Shown one piece after another: positions 29,446 to 37,842 of a DNA stretch of 64,000 nucleotides. Positions within the stretch are counted from its first letter, which is position 1; each line of letters starts with the position of its first letter. Origin of the DNA: Candidatus Scatomonas pullistercoris (GTDB lineage Bacteria; Bacillota; Clostridia; Lachnospirales; Lachnospiraceae). The notes under the pieces are model-generated. The model ran no database searches and was not told where the DNA came from. It worked only from the letters and a program-made list of their open reading frames with translations. Made by a program: the position numbers and the translations under genes. Where the stretch lies: the NCBI GenBank assembly GCA_018713515.1, contig DVOO01000013.1, positions 1 through 64,000 on the forward strand, read 5' to 3'.

Positions 29446-30072
29446 TTATTCCTCTCCAAACCGGATCTTTTTGTAGGAAAGAATCTCCTCTACGCACTTT
29501 TCAAAGCCCAGCTTGCTGCTGTCCAGGCACAGATCATAGTTCAGAGCGCTGGACCACTGTCTTCCCGTGTAATAGTGATAGTATTCTCCCCGATATTTAT
29601 CCGTCTTGGCAATGAATTTCTCCATTTCTTTTTCGCTCATGCTGTTCCGCAGCATGGCCTGTTCCATGCAGAAATCATGGGGCGCGTGAATAAATACGCT
29701 CATGACATTGGGATAATTCCGGAGAACATAATCGGCACACCGGCCCACGATCACACAGGATTCTGTCTCCGCCAGCTTCTTGATAATTTTAGCCTGGTAA
29801 TTAAACAGATTTCTGGTAGATACAAAATCATCAGAATCCGGCGGCAGCAGTTCTCCCTCATAAACACTTTTGGAGATACGAAACAGCGCGCTCTTTTTGA
29901 TCTTCTCATCTGCCTGGGCGAACAGACGCTCGTTGATGCCGCTCTCATCGGAAGCCATCCGGAGAATTTCCCGGTTATAGCAGGGAACGCCCAGACGGTC
30001 CGCCAGCATTCCGCCGATGGTCTTTCCGCCGCTTCCGTACTGTCTCGCAATGGTAATGACGATTTTTTTCAT
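29446..30072 (-). CDS. cytidylate kinase-like family protein
   Basis: The protein has 208 residues. It opens with V-I-T-I-A-R-Q-Y-G-S-G-G-K-T-I-G, a P-loop typical of the AAA_26 cytidylate-kinase-like family common in Lachnospiraceae and distinct from true Cmk. L-G-V-P-C-Y-N-R-E-I-L and V-I-V-G-R-C-A-D-Y-V-L follow as in the family. Its real substrate is uncertain. It lies between livF and the DUF2298 gene with short gaps, so it is probably co-transcribed. Confidence 0.92.
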   Translation of the reverse strand: MKKIVITIARQYGSGGKTIGGMLADRLGVPCYNREILRMASDESGINERLFAQADEKIKKSALFRISKSVYEGELLPPDSDDFVSTRNLFNYQAKIIKKLAETESCVIVGRCADYVLRNYPNVMSVFIHAPHDFCMEQAMLRNSMSEKEMEKFIAKTDKYRGEYYHYYTGRQWSSALNYDLCLDSSKLGFEKCVEEILSYKKIRFGEE

Positions 30073-30086
30073 ACTGCGCCTCCCTT

Positions 30087-30797
30087 CTATTCTCCCAGAT
30101 ACGCCTTTTTCACAGAATCATCATTTAAAAGCTCCTCCGCCCGGCCGGAAAGCACAATCTTTCCCGTTTCCAGCACATAGGCCCGGTCCGCGATGGACAG
30201 CGCCTTCTTGGCGTTCTGCTCCACCAGAAGAACCGTGGTTCCCCCGGCGCTTACCTTCTGAATAATATCAAAAATCTCATTGACAAAGATAGGGGACAGA
30301 CCCATGGACGGCTCATCCATGACGATCAGCTTCGGCTTTGACATCAGAGCCCGGCCCATGGCCAGCATCTGCTGTTCACCGCCGGACAGTGTTCCCGCCG
30401 GCTGGTTCTTTCTTTCCTGAAGTCTGGGAAAACGTTCATAAACCATCTTCAGGCTGTCTTCAATCTCCTTTTTGTCCGCCCGCGTATAGGCGCCCATCCG
30501 CAGGTTCTGATACACGGTCAGATTGGAGAAAACGCGCCGTCCCTCGGGAACATGGGCAATCCCCAGCTTTACAATGCTGTGTGCCGGCGTTTTCGTGATG
30601 TCTTTTCCCTCAAAGGTGATGGAACCGCTCTTGGCCTGCATAAGCCCGGTAATTGTATGCAGGGTTGTGGTTTTTCCGGCTCCGTTTGCACCGATCAGCG
30701 CGATGACCTCTCCCTGGTTTACCTCGAAGGAAATGCCCTTCAGCGCCTGAATCACACCGTAATATACTTCAACATCTTTAATTTCCAACATAGCCAT
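30087..30797 (-). CDS. livF: branched-chain amino acid ABC transporter ATPase LivF
   Basis: The protein has 236 residues. Walker A G-A-N-G-A-G-K-T-T, G-I-A-H-V-P-E-G-R-R (Q-loop region), signature L-S-G-G-E-Q-Q-M-L, Walker B L-I-V-M-D-E-P-S-M-G-L-S-P and a V-E-Q-N switch region are intact. The H-V-P-E-G-R segment marks LivF. It is the second ATPase of the system, 12 bases after livG. Confidence 0.95.
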   Translation of the reverse strand: MAMLEIKDVEVYYGVIQALKGISFEVNQGEVIALIGANGAGKTTTLHTITGLMQAKSGSITFEGKDITKTPAHSIVKLGIAHVPEGRRVFSNLTVYQNLRMGAYTRADKKEIEDSLKMVYERFPRLQERKNQPAGTLSGGEQQMLAMGRALMSKPKLIVMDEPSMGLSPIFVNEIFDIIQKVSAGGTTVLLVEQNAKKALSIADRAYVLETGKIVLSGRAEELLNDDSVKKAYLGE

Positions 30798-30809
30798 GAT
30801 GACACCCTC

Positions 30810-31571
30810 CTATTCGTCGCCCAGATAAGCTTTGATCACTTCCGGGTCATTCAGGACTTCACTGGTGGCGCCCTCCGTCAGAACCTGACCGAAGTTCAGC
30901 ACCGTAAGGCGCTCGCAGATTCCGCTTACCAGCTTCATATCATGCTCGATCAGCAGGATCGTCATATCGAAATGCTCCCTCACAAACTGGATCGTATCCA
31001 TCAGTTCCTGGGTCTCATTGGGATTCATGCCCGCCGCGGGCTCATCCAGCAGCAGAAGCTTTGGCTCTGTGGCCATGGCCCGGGCAATCTCCAGCTTTCT
31101 CTGGGGACCATAGGGAAGATTGCTGGCCAGTTTATCCGCATGGACATCCAGGCCGAATACCTTCAGAATTTCCATGGCCCTCTCATTCATCTCTTTCTCT
31201 GTCTTCCAGTATTTCGGCAGACGGAAAATGCCCGTCAGAGTGGAATAAGCGTGATGATTGTGCAGACCGGCCTTTACGTTGTCCAGAACAGAAAGCTGCT
31301 TGAACAGGCGGATGTTCTGGAAGGTCCGGGCAATTCCGTCCTTATTGATCTCTACCGTCTTATGCCCTGTAATATCTTTTCCGTCCAGCTTCACAAAACC
31401 CTCATCCGGCTTATAAACACCGGTCAGAAGATTGAAGACAGTAGTCTTTCCGGCGCCGTTGGGGCCGATCAGTCCGTACAGTTCTCCCTTTTCAATCTTA
31501 AGATTAAAATTATCCACAGCCCGCAGGCCTCCAAAGGAGATAGACAGATTCTTTACCTCCAGCAATGCCAT
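30810..31571 (-). CDS. livG: branched-chain amino acid ABC transporter ATPase LivG
   Basis: The protein has 253 residues. Walker A G-P-N-G-A-G-K-T, R-T-F-Q-N-I-R-L-F (LivG-specific Q-loop), L-P-Y-G-P-Q-R-K-L-E signature variant typical of LivG, L-L-L-D-E-P-A-A-G-M-N-P Walker B and I-E-H-D-M-K. The insertion around R-L-P-K-Y-W is also usual for LivG. It pairs with LivF to drive the LivH/LivM permease. Confidence 0.95.
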   Translation of the reverse strand: MALLEVKNLSISFGGLRAVDNFNLKIEKGELYGLIGPNGAGKTTVFNLLTGVYKPDEGFVKLDGKDITGHKTVEINKDGIARTFQNIRLFKQLSVLDNVKAGLHNHHAYSTLTGIFRLPKYWKTEKEMNERAMEILKVFGLDVHADKLASNLPYGPQRKLEIARAMATEPKLLLLDEPAAGMNPNETQELMDTIQFVREHFDMTILLIEHDMKLVSGICERLTVLNFGQVLTEGATSEVLNDPEVIKAYLGDE

Positions 31572-31572
31572 G

Positions 31573-32625
31573 TCAGGATACCCCCTTTGTCTTATTTCTC
31601 TTGAATTTCTCCTTGATTCTTTCTCTCCAGGCGATGGATGCGGGCGACCAGTTAAAGAGCATCATGGCGATGAGGACGATGGCATAGATCAGCATCCGGT
31701 AATCCTGCAGGAACCGCAGCATCTCCGGCAGTACGTACAGAATGACTGTGGCGATGATGGAGCCCTTGATGCTTCCGATACCGCCCAGCACCACGTACAC
31801 CAGGATCAGGATGGACATGTTGTAGTCAAACCGGCTGACCGTAAGGCTGGAAAGATTGTGGGAATACAGAGCGCCCGCGACGCCGGCCAGAGCGGCCGAC
31901 ACGGTAAATGCCAGCAGCTTGTATTTGGTCACATTGATGCCGATGGATTCCGCCGCAATCCGGTTGTCACGGATGGCCATGATAGCCCGCCCGGTGCGGG
32001 AATTAATAATATTCTGCACAATAAACAGCGTTACCAGAATCAGAATGATGCCCACCAAAAAGCTGGAATCTCTGGGCGTGCCGGAGATGCCCTGGGCTCC
32101 CTTGATGATGGTGTCGCCCTCCGCCGACATCTGCAGGCCGCCGGCGTTCCTGGCCAGATGGAGTCCGTTCTCATCACGGCCCAGATATACGATATTCAGA
32201 AGATTCTTGATGATCTCTCCAAAGGCCAGCGTAACAATGGCCAGATAATCCCCCCGAAGCCGGAGCACCGGAATGCCGATCAGGAAGCCGAAAAACGCCG
32301 CCACCAGGGCACCGATAACGATGGCAATGAAAAACCGCGGACCTGTGGGCAGAGCGTCCTCCATCAGTCTGGAAAACAGAGCGCTGGAAAAAGCTCCCAC
32401 ACACATGAAGCCCGCGTGTCCCAGGCTGAGCTCTCCGGAAATACCTACCACCAGGTTCAGGGATATGGCCGCAATCACATAAATGCAGACCGGAATCAGC
32501 AGTCCCTCGATCTGGTTGGTGAGGACCCCTGCCGCGGAACAGATCTGTACGATAATAAAAATTGCTATGATCAGCCCGTAATTGGACAGGCTGCTTACTG
32601 TTGCTTTACTCATTCGTCTCTTCAT
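31573..32625 (-). CDS. livM: branched-chain amino acid ABC transporter permease LivM
   Basis: The protein has about 350 residues from ATG 32623-32625 (M-K-R-R-M-S-K); an ATG four codons downstream is also possible. About ten membrane helices. The family pattern is seen in G-E-L-S-L-G-H-A-G-F-M and G-D-Y-L-A-I-V-T-L-A-F-G-E-I, plus V-L-G-G-I-G-S-I-K-G near the end. It overlaps or abuts its neighbours in the liv operon. Confidence 0.95.
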   Translation of the reverse strand: MKRRMSKATVSSLSNYGLIIAIFIIVQICSAAGVLTNQIEGLLIPVCIYVIAAISLNLVVGISGELSLGHAGFMCVGAFSSALFSRLMEDALPTGPRFFIAIVIGALVAAFFGFLIGIPVLRLRGDYLAIVTLAFGEIIKNLLNIVYLGRDENGLHLARNAGGLQMSAEGDTIIKGAQGISGTPRDSSFLVGIILILVTLFIVQNIINSRTGRAIMAIRDNRIAAESIGINVTKYKLLAFTVSAALAGVAGALYSHNLSSLTVSRFDYNMSILILVYVVLGGIGSIKGSIIATVILYVLPEMLRFLQDYRMLIYAIVLIAMMLFNWSPASIAWRERIKEKFKRNKTKGVS

Positions 32626-32635
32626 ACCGTCCACC

Positions 32636-33520
32636 TTACACTTTCTCCTGTACATTCTTGCCAAACAGCCCCGCCGGCTTCACCAGAAGCACCACGATCA
32701 GGACCGCAAACACGATGGCGTCCGCAATCTCAGAAGAGATGTAGGCGCGGCTCAGATTCTCTATTACACCCAGCAGCAGGCCTCCGATCATGGCGCCGGG
32801 GATGGAACCGATACCGCCGAAGACAGCTGCCACGAATGCCTTGATGCCGGGCATGGCCCCCGTGTAGGGAGTCAGGGTACTGTAGGCCGAACAGAGCAGT
32901 GCTCCCGCAATGGCCGCCAGCGCGGAACCAATGGCAAAAGTAAGGGCGATGGTTCCGTTGACATTAATGCCCATGAGCTCCGCAGCTCCCCGGTCCTCCG
33001 AGACAGCCTGCATGGCCTGCCCGGGCTTTGTCCGGTTTACAAACAGCGTCAGCGCGATCATAATCACAATATTTGCCACAATCGTTACAATGGTCGTGGC
33101 CTGGATCGTCAGCGCTCCTCCGCCCAGTACAAGGGAAGGAAGCTGTACAACGCTGCTGAAGGATTTGGTGTCCGCCCCGAACACCAGCAAAGCAATGTTC
33201 TGCAGCAGATAGCTGACGCCGATGGCCGTGATCAGCACGGCCAGGTTGGAGCTGGCATTCCGCAGCGGCTTATAGGCTACCCGCTCAATCACAATTCCCA
33301 GAACTGTGCAGATCACCATGGCAATGATAACAGCAAGGACAGGATTTACCTGAAATCCCGTCATGGCAGTGAACACCACGTAGGCCCCGATCATAATAAC
33401 ATCGCCGTGTGCGAAGTTCAGCATCTTGGCGATACCGTAAACCATGGTATATCCCAGGGCGATGATGGCGTATACACTTCCAAGACTGATTCCATTGATC
33501 AGATAAGACAAGAAACTCAT
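32636..33520 (-). CDS. livH: branched-chain amino acid ABC transporter permease LivH
   Basis: The protein has 294 residues with about eight helices. Opens with N-G-I-S-L-G-S-V-Y-A-I-I-A-L-G-Y-T-M-V-Y-G and N-F-A-H-G-D, the LivH signature. Later A-V-F-G-G-I-G-S-I-P-G-A. It is separated from livK by 242 bases containing two strong hairpins, so its expression is probably reduced relative to the binding protein. Confidence 0.95.
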   Translation of the reverse strand: MSFLSYLINGISLGSVYAIIALGYTMVYGIAKMLNFAHGDVIMIGAYVVFTAMTGFQVNPVLAVIIAMVICTVLGIVIERVAYKPLRNASSNLAVLITAIGVSYLLQNIALLVFGADTKSFSSVVQLPSLVLGGGALTIQATTIVTIVANIVIMIALTLFVNRTKPGQAMQAVSEDRGAAELMGINVNGTIALTFAIGSALAAIAGALLCSAYSTLTPYTGAMPGIKAFVAAVFGGIGSIPGAMIGGLLLGVIENLSRAYISSEIADAIVFAVLIVVLLVKPAGLFGKNVQEKV

Positions 33521-33587
33521 AACGCACCCCTTCAGTTTTTTCTTTTGATTGTTTTATCATAGCACAAATGTGCCGGAGACAAAAGGC

Positions 33588-33643
33588 CAATTTGGGACGT
33601 ATACCGGCGAACCAGCCTCTTCACCGGTATACGTCCCAAATTG
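33588..33643. repeat. 20-bp perfect inverted repeat between livK and livH
   Basis: Left arm 33588-33607 and right arm 33624-33643 are perfectly complementary over 20 bases (core GGGACGTATACCGG) around a 16-base loop. No T run follows on the minus strand, so it is not a standard terminator. Candidates are an mRNA-stabilising stem, an operator or a mobile repeat. Confidence 0.85.
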
Positions 33644-33667
33644 CGCGCTTATATAAATATGAATCAG

Positions 33668-33702
33668 AAAAATCGGGAAACCGCCCCGGAAATTCCGGGG
33701 CG
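33668..33702 (-). terminator. attenuator-like terminator after livK
   Basis: On the minus strand CGCCCCGGAA pairs with TTCCGGGGCG (33682-33702) followed by GTTTCCCGATTTTT. Positioned 60 bases after livK, it probably causes partial termination so that the binding protein is made in excess over the membrane parts. Confidence 0.65.
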
Positions 33703-33762
33703 CTTTCACCAGATACAGTGCTGGCCGCACATTCCTTTCCATAAACAACGTATGTTCCGTGC

Positions 33763-34974
33763 TTACATGGTTACATACTCGCCGTTTTCGATTACTACGG
33801 CCATGGGCTCTTTGTCCGGCTCACCGTCTTCGGTCCAGCGGATGGTTCCGGTCACGCCCACCAGCTCGATCTCCGTCATAGCGGTTTTCATGGCGTCGCA
33901 GATATCGGAAGCGCTCATATCAGCCGTAATTCCTGCCTGCTCGGCAGCCAGCTTGATAGCGTAGATACCATCATAGGCATCGGCTGCAAACTGGATCGGG
34001 GTCTCTCCGTACTGCTCCTGGTATGCAGAAACGAAGGCCTGTACATTCTCATCCTCGGAATTCGCAGCAAAGGGAGTCAGAAGCATAACGCCCTCGGCAA
34101 GAGAAGTATCAAAATTCTCCACAGTCAGCACACCGTCCATGCCGTCCACGCCAAAGAAGCTGGGGGCAAATCCCATGTTGGAAGCCTGCTGCAGAATCAG
34201 AGAAGCCTCCTGGTAATAGATGGGCAGGAACAGAAGATCCGCGCCTGCATCCTGGCACTTCTGAAGCTGCACACTGAAGTCAGACTTACTGTCATCGGTA
34301 AATGCCTCCTCGGCTACAATGCTCATTCCCAGAGAAGTGGCCTCACTGACGAAGTTCTCATAGATTCCGGTTGAATACGGATCGGAGCTGTTATAAATGA
34401 TTCCGATATTCTCACCCAGAGAATTCTCAGAAATATAATCCGCGGAAGCAGTTCCCTGGCTGGGATCGGAGAAGCAGACACGGAACGCATTGCCCGCATC
34501 GCCCAGACACTCTACCGCCGTACCGGAGGGAGTGAGCTGGAACATATTGTCATCTGCCGTCTCGGCCACCACCGCGATACAGGGTGCGCTGGTAACGGTT
34601 CCCAGCAGCATCTGCATGCCCCAGTCCTTCAGGCTGTTATAAGCGTTGACGGAGGTTTCCGCATCGCTGACATCATCTTCCATGCTGAATTCTACGGTCA
34701 TGCCGTTGATGCCGCCCTCAGCGTTGATCTCATCTACCGCAATCTGGGCGCCTCTCTGTACGGCCAGTCCGTATGCCGCGTTATCACCGGTCAGCGGTCC
34801 GATACCGCCGATCTTCAGGGTGCCGCCCTCAGCAGTTTCCCCTGAATCAGCGGAAGTGCCGGTATTTCCGGACCCGGACGCGGAATTGCTGCTGCTGGCA
34901 CTGTCTCCGCAGGCTCCCAGGGACAGAGCCATGGCCGCAGCCAGGGACAGCCCAAGAATCTTTTTCATTTTCAT
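33763..34974 (-). CDS. livK: branched-chain amino acid ABC transporter, substrate-binding lipoprotein LivK
   Basis: The protein has 403 residues; start ATG 34972-34974 (M-K-M-K-K-I-L). Lipobox A-L-S-L-G-A-C at about 20, then a Ser/Gly-rich linker. Periplasmic-binding type I fold: I-G-G-I-G-P-L-T-G-D-N-A-A-Y-G, A-Q-I-A-V-D-E-I-N-A-E-G-G-I-N-G, later F-G-V-D-G-M-D and A-A-D-A-Y-D-G-I-Y-A. It captures leucine, isoleucine or valine, or a related amino acid, for LivHMGF. It is the first gene of the operon, with its own good promoter. Confidence 0.95.
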   Translation of the reverse strand: MKMKKILGLSLAAAMALSLGACGDSASSSNSASGSGNTGTSADSGETAEGGTLKIGGIGPLTGDNAAYGLAVQRGAQIAVDEINAEGGINGMTVEFSMEDDVSDAETSVNAYNSLKDWGMQMLLGTVTSAPCIAVVAETADDNMFQLTPSGTAVECLGDAGNAFRVCFSDPSQGTASADYISENSLGENIGIIYNSSDPYSTGIYENFVSEATSLGMSIVAEEAFTDDSKSDFSVQLQKCQDAGADLLFLPIYYQEASLILQQASNMGFAPSFFGVDGMDGVLTVENFDTSLAEGVMLLTPFAANSEDENVQAFVSAYQEQYGETPIQFAADAYDGIYAIKLAAEQAGITADMSASDICDAMKTAMTEIELVGVTGTIRWTEDGEPDKEPMAVVIENGEYVTM

Positions 34975-35011
34975 GATAATCTCCTCCTTAAACTCTTCTA
35001 TATACCCGGAT

Positions 35012-35040
35012 ATCTTACCCTTAAAAACTCTGTTTGTCAA
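35012..35040 (-). promoter_or_regulatory. liv operon promoter
   Basis: On the minus strand TTGACA (35035-35040), 17 bases, TAAGAT (35012-35017), about 40 bases before the livK start. A consensus -35 with a one-mismatch -10. Confidence 0.75.
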
Positions 35041-35146
35041 TGCAAATCGCCAAAATTCCGTCAGTTTTGGCAGTTCCGGAAGCATTTTTTTCCCAAAAAA
35101 ACCAATCCGCATCAAATTTTACGAAGTTCCCGGATGATAGACAGCA

Positions 35147-35186
35147 AAAGAGGGCGTTTCAAAGTTTCTGAAACTCCCTCTCCTTT
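35147..35186 (-). terminator. terminator after the nucleotidyltransferase gene
   Basis: On the minus strand GAGGGAGTTTCA pairs with TGAAACGCCCTC (one unpaired base each side), followed by TTTTGCTG. It separates the sugar nucleotidyltransferase gene from the liv promoter. Confidence 0.7.
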
Positions 35187-36104
35187 TCAAAACGTCTCCG
35201 GGTATTCCCCCCGCTTTTCCATGGCACGAACCGCCTCCCTGACCATGGGCTTATCTTCCCTGTAGGTAACTCCGTACCACGGATCCGGCGTGTGAAGCAC
35301 TTTCACTGCGGCTTTTCCCTCTCTCAGGAGACTGTCCACCACCGAAGGAAGCTGATATTCACACTTCAGCGGATTTTTCTCCAGATTTTCCCGGAGAAAC
35401 TCCGGGAATCTCCGGTTCAGCTCTACCAGCATGCCTGCGGAAAATCCCCAGAAATTCATGGAAACTACCGTATCCGGATCCAGCCGCGTCCAGGTCTTCC
35501 CGTCCTCGCCGGCAGAGAAAATACCTCCGTCCCGCTTCTCAATCCGTGTATGTTCCACAATGTCCAGAAGATTCCCCTCCCCGTCCACACGGCAGACGCC
35601 CCGGGACACAGAGCCGTTGTCCGTGACCGTGTTTTTCAGAGAATACCCCACCATGGCGTAGCGGTACACGCCGTCATCCCCATGACCGGTCAGATAGTTG
35701 TAGATCAGGCGGAAAGCATTCTTTCCGTAATAATCATCGGCGTTGATCACCGCAATCGGAACATCGGAAAATGAATGGATACAGCTTAAGACCGCATGGC
35801 CGGTTCCCCAGGGCTTCACCCTCCCGGAAGGAACCGCAAAGCCCTCCGGGATATCTTCCAGCTGCTGATATACGTAATGCACCTTGATCTTCCGGCTGAT
35901 CCGGTCTCCCACCGCCTGCCGGAAATCCGTCTCATTTTCTCTCTTAATAATGAGCGCCACTTCCTCAAATCCGGCTTCCAGAGCGTCCCAGATGGAAAAA
36001 TCCATGATGATATGTCCCTGGTCATCTACGGGATCAATCTGTTTCAGACCGCCGTAACGGCTTCCCATGCCGGCGGCCATGATCACCAGAACCGGTTTTT
36101 TCAT
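35187..36104 (-). CDS. NTP-transferase (sugar-phosphate nucleotidyltransferase-like) protein
   Basis: The protein has 305 residues. The N-terminal nucleotide-binding motif is M-A-A-G-M-G-S-R-Y-G-G-L-K-Q (G-x-G-T/S-R-x). V-I-N-A-D-D-Y-Y-G near 115 supplies the metal Asp. F-S-A-G near 225 continues the fold. It resembles glucose-1-phosphate type nucleotidyltransferases but lacks the hexapeptide-repeat tail of GlmU/GlgC. The sugar is unknown. Its start lies 1 base after the ABC-F stop, so the two are transcribed together. Confidence 0.88.
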   Translation of the reverse strand: MKKPVLVIMAAGMGSRYGGLKQIDPVDDQGHIIMDFSIWDALEAGFEEVALIIKRENETDFRQAVGDRISRKIKVHYVYQQLEDIPEGFAVPSGRVKPWGTGHAVLSCIHSFSDVPIAVINADDYYGKNAFRLIYNYLTGHGDDGVYRYAMVGYSLKNTVTDNGSVSRGVCRVDGEGNLLDIVEHTRIEKRDGGIFSAGEDGKTWTRLDPDTVVSMNFWGFSAGMLVELNRRFPEFLRENLEKNPLKCEYQLPSVVDSLLREGKAAVKVLHTPDPWYGVTYREDKPMVREAVRAMEKRGEYPETF

Positions 36105-36105
36105 A

Positions 36106-37737
36106 TCAGTTATCCTCCTCCGTCATGGTGTAAACCTGACGTTTTCTGGCCATCTCATCACTGGCCAGATACTCATCGTAGGTGGTAATTTTATCAATCA
36201 GTGTTCCCGCCGGCGTAATTTCCATAATCCGGTTGGCCGTGGTCTCCACAAACTGATGATCGTGGCAGGTAAACAGAACTACGCCCGGGAATTTGATCAG
36301 GCCGTTGTTCAGGGCGGTAATGGACTCCATATCCAGATGGTTGGTGGGCTCGTCCAGCAGCAGGATATTGGCGCCGGAAATCATCATTTTTGACAGCAGG
36401 CAGCGGACCTTCTCGCCTCCGGAGAGCACGCGCACTTTCTTCACGCCGTCCTCCCCTGCAAAGAGCATTCTGCCCAGGAAGCCCCGGACATAGGTTACAT
36501 CTTTTACTTCCGAATACTGTGTCAGCCACTCGGCAATCGTCAGATCGCTGTCGAATTCTGCCGTATTATCCTTGGGAAAATAGGCCTGGCTGGTAGTCAC
36601 ACCCCATTTGTAGGTGCCGGAATCCGCCTTCTCCTCATCCATGAGGATCTTGAACAGCATGGTGATGGCCTGCTCATTTCCGCCCACAAACGCTACCTTG
36701 TCCTCTCTCCCCAGAGTGAAGGTAATATTGTCCAGAATTTTTACGCCGTCCACGGTTTTCGTCAGACCTTCCACCTGAAGCACCTCATTTCCGATCTCCC
36801 GGTTTGGTCTGAAATCAATATAGGGATACTTCCGGCTGGAAGGCTTGATCTCATCCAGCTGGATTTTCTCCAGCGCTCTCTTTCTGGAGGTTGCCTGCTT
36901 GGATTTGGAGGCGTTGGCTGAAAATCTGGAGATGAATTCCTGCAGCTCCTTGATCTTCTCCTCCTTTTTCTTGTTGGCTTCCTTCATCTGCTTGATCAGC
37001 AGCTGGCTGGATTCAAACCAGAAATCGTAGTTGCCGGCATACAGCTGAATCTTTCCGTAATCGATATCCGCAATCTGGGTACAGACCTTATTCAGAAAAT
37101 AGCGGTCGTGGGATACCACAATCACCGTATTATCAAAATTAATCAGGAACTCTTCCAGCCAGGCAATGGCATCCAGATCCAGATGGTTGGTTGGCTCATC
37201 CAGAAGCAGAATATCCGGATTTCCGAACAGGGCTCTGGCCAGCAGCACCTTTACCTTCTGGGAACCGGTCAGATCCGCCATCTGGGAATAGTGCAGCTTC
37301 GTCTCAATTCCCAGGCCGTTCAGGAGCTGTTCCGCGTCGGACTCCGCTTCCCAGCCGTTCATCTCGGCAAATTCCGCCTCCAGCTCACTGGCGCGGATGC
37401 CGTCCTCGTCCGTAAAATCTTCCTTGGCGTAAAGAGCATCCTTCTCATTTTTAATCTCGTAAAGGCGGGCGTTTCCCATAATGACCGTATCAATCACCGG
37501 GTACGCATCATATTTAAAGTGATCCTGCTCCAGAAAGGACAGTCTCTGCCCCGGAGTTATGGAGACATCGCCCTTTGTGGGCTCCAGCTGTCCGGAGAGA
37601 ATCTTCAGAAAGGTGGACTTTCCCGCGCCGTTGGCGCCGATCAGTCCATAACAGTTTCCTTCGGTAAATTTAATATTCACATCCTCAAAAAGAGCCTTCT
37701 TGCCCACTCTCAGGGTCACATTATTTGCTGAAATCAT
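36106..37737 (-). CDS. ABC-F family ATP-binding protein with degenerate second Walker A
   Basis: The protein has 543 residues with two ABC domains and no membrane part: a ribosome-associated ABC-F protein (YbiT-like). Domain 1: G-A-N-G-A-G-K-S, T-G-S-Q-K-V-K-V signature, D-E-P-T-N-H-L-D-L. The linker (about 240-300) is Lys/Glu rich. Domain 2: Walker A reads G-G-N-E-Q-A-I-T, where the expected Lys is Ile and the preceding Gly is Ala. L-S-G-G-E-K-V-R and D-E-P-T-N-H-L-D-M-E-S are normal. Domain 2 may thus bind ATP poorly. Whether close relatives keep a Lys (A-K-T-T) needs alignment. ABC-F proteins tune translation or protect ribosomes from antibiotics; specificity is not assigned. Confidence 0.9.
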   Translation of the reverse strand: MISANNVTLRVGKKALFEDVNIKFTEGNCYGLIGANGAGKSTFLKILSGQLEPTKGDVSITPGQRLSFLEQDHFKYDAYPVIDTVIMGNARLYEIKNEKDALYAKEDFTDEDGIRASELEAEFAEMNGWEAESDAEQLLNGLGIETKLHYSQMADLTGSQKVKVLLARALFGNPDILLLDEPTNHLDLDAIAWLEEFLINFDNTVIVVSHDRYFLNKVCTQIADIDYGKIQLYAGNYDFWFESSQLLIKQMKEANKKKEEKIKELQEFISRFSANASKSKQATSRKRALEKIQLDEIKPSSRKYPYIDFRPNREIGNEVLQVEGLTKTVDGVKILDNITFTLGREDKVAFVGGNEQAITMLFKILMDEEKADSGTYKWGVTTSQAYFPKDNTAEFDSDLTIAEWLTQYSEVKDVTYVRGFLGRMLFAGEDGVKKVRVLSGGEKVRCLLSKMMISGANILLLDEPTNHLDMESITALNNGLIKFPGVVLFTCHDHQFVETTANRIMEITPAGTLIDKITTYDEYLASDEMARKRQVYTMTEEDN

Positions 37738-37842
37738 AGTAAACCTCTTTCTTTCCTTTCCTTAACTGTAGAGTAAAAGCCTACAGTTTACCATTGTACC
37801 GTATTCCCGGGAATTTGCAAGAGGTTTTCGCAGATTTTAACC

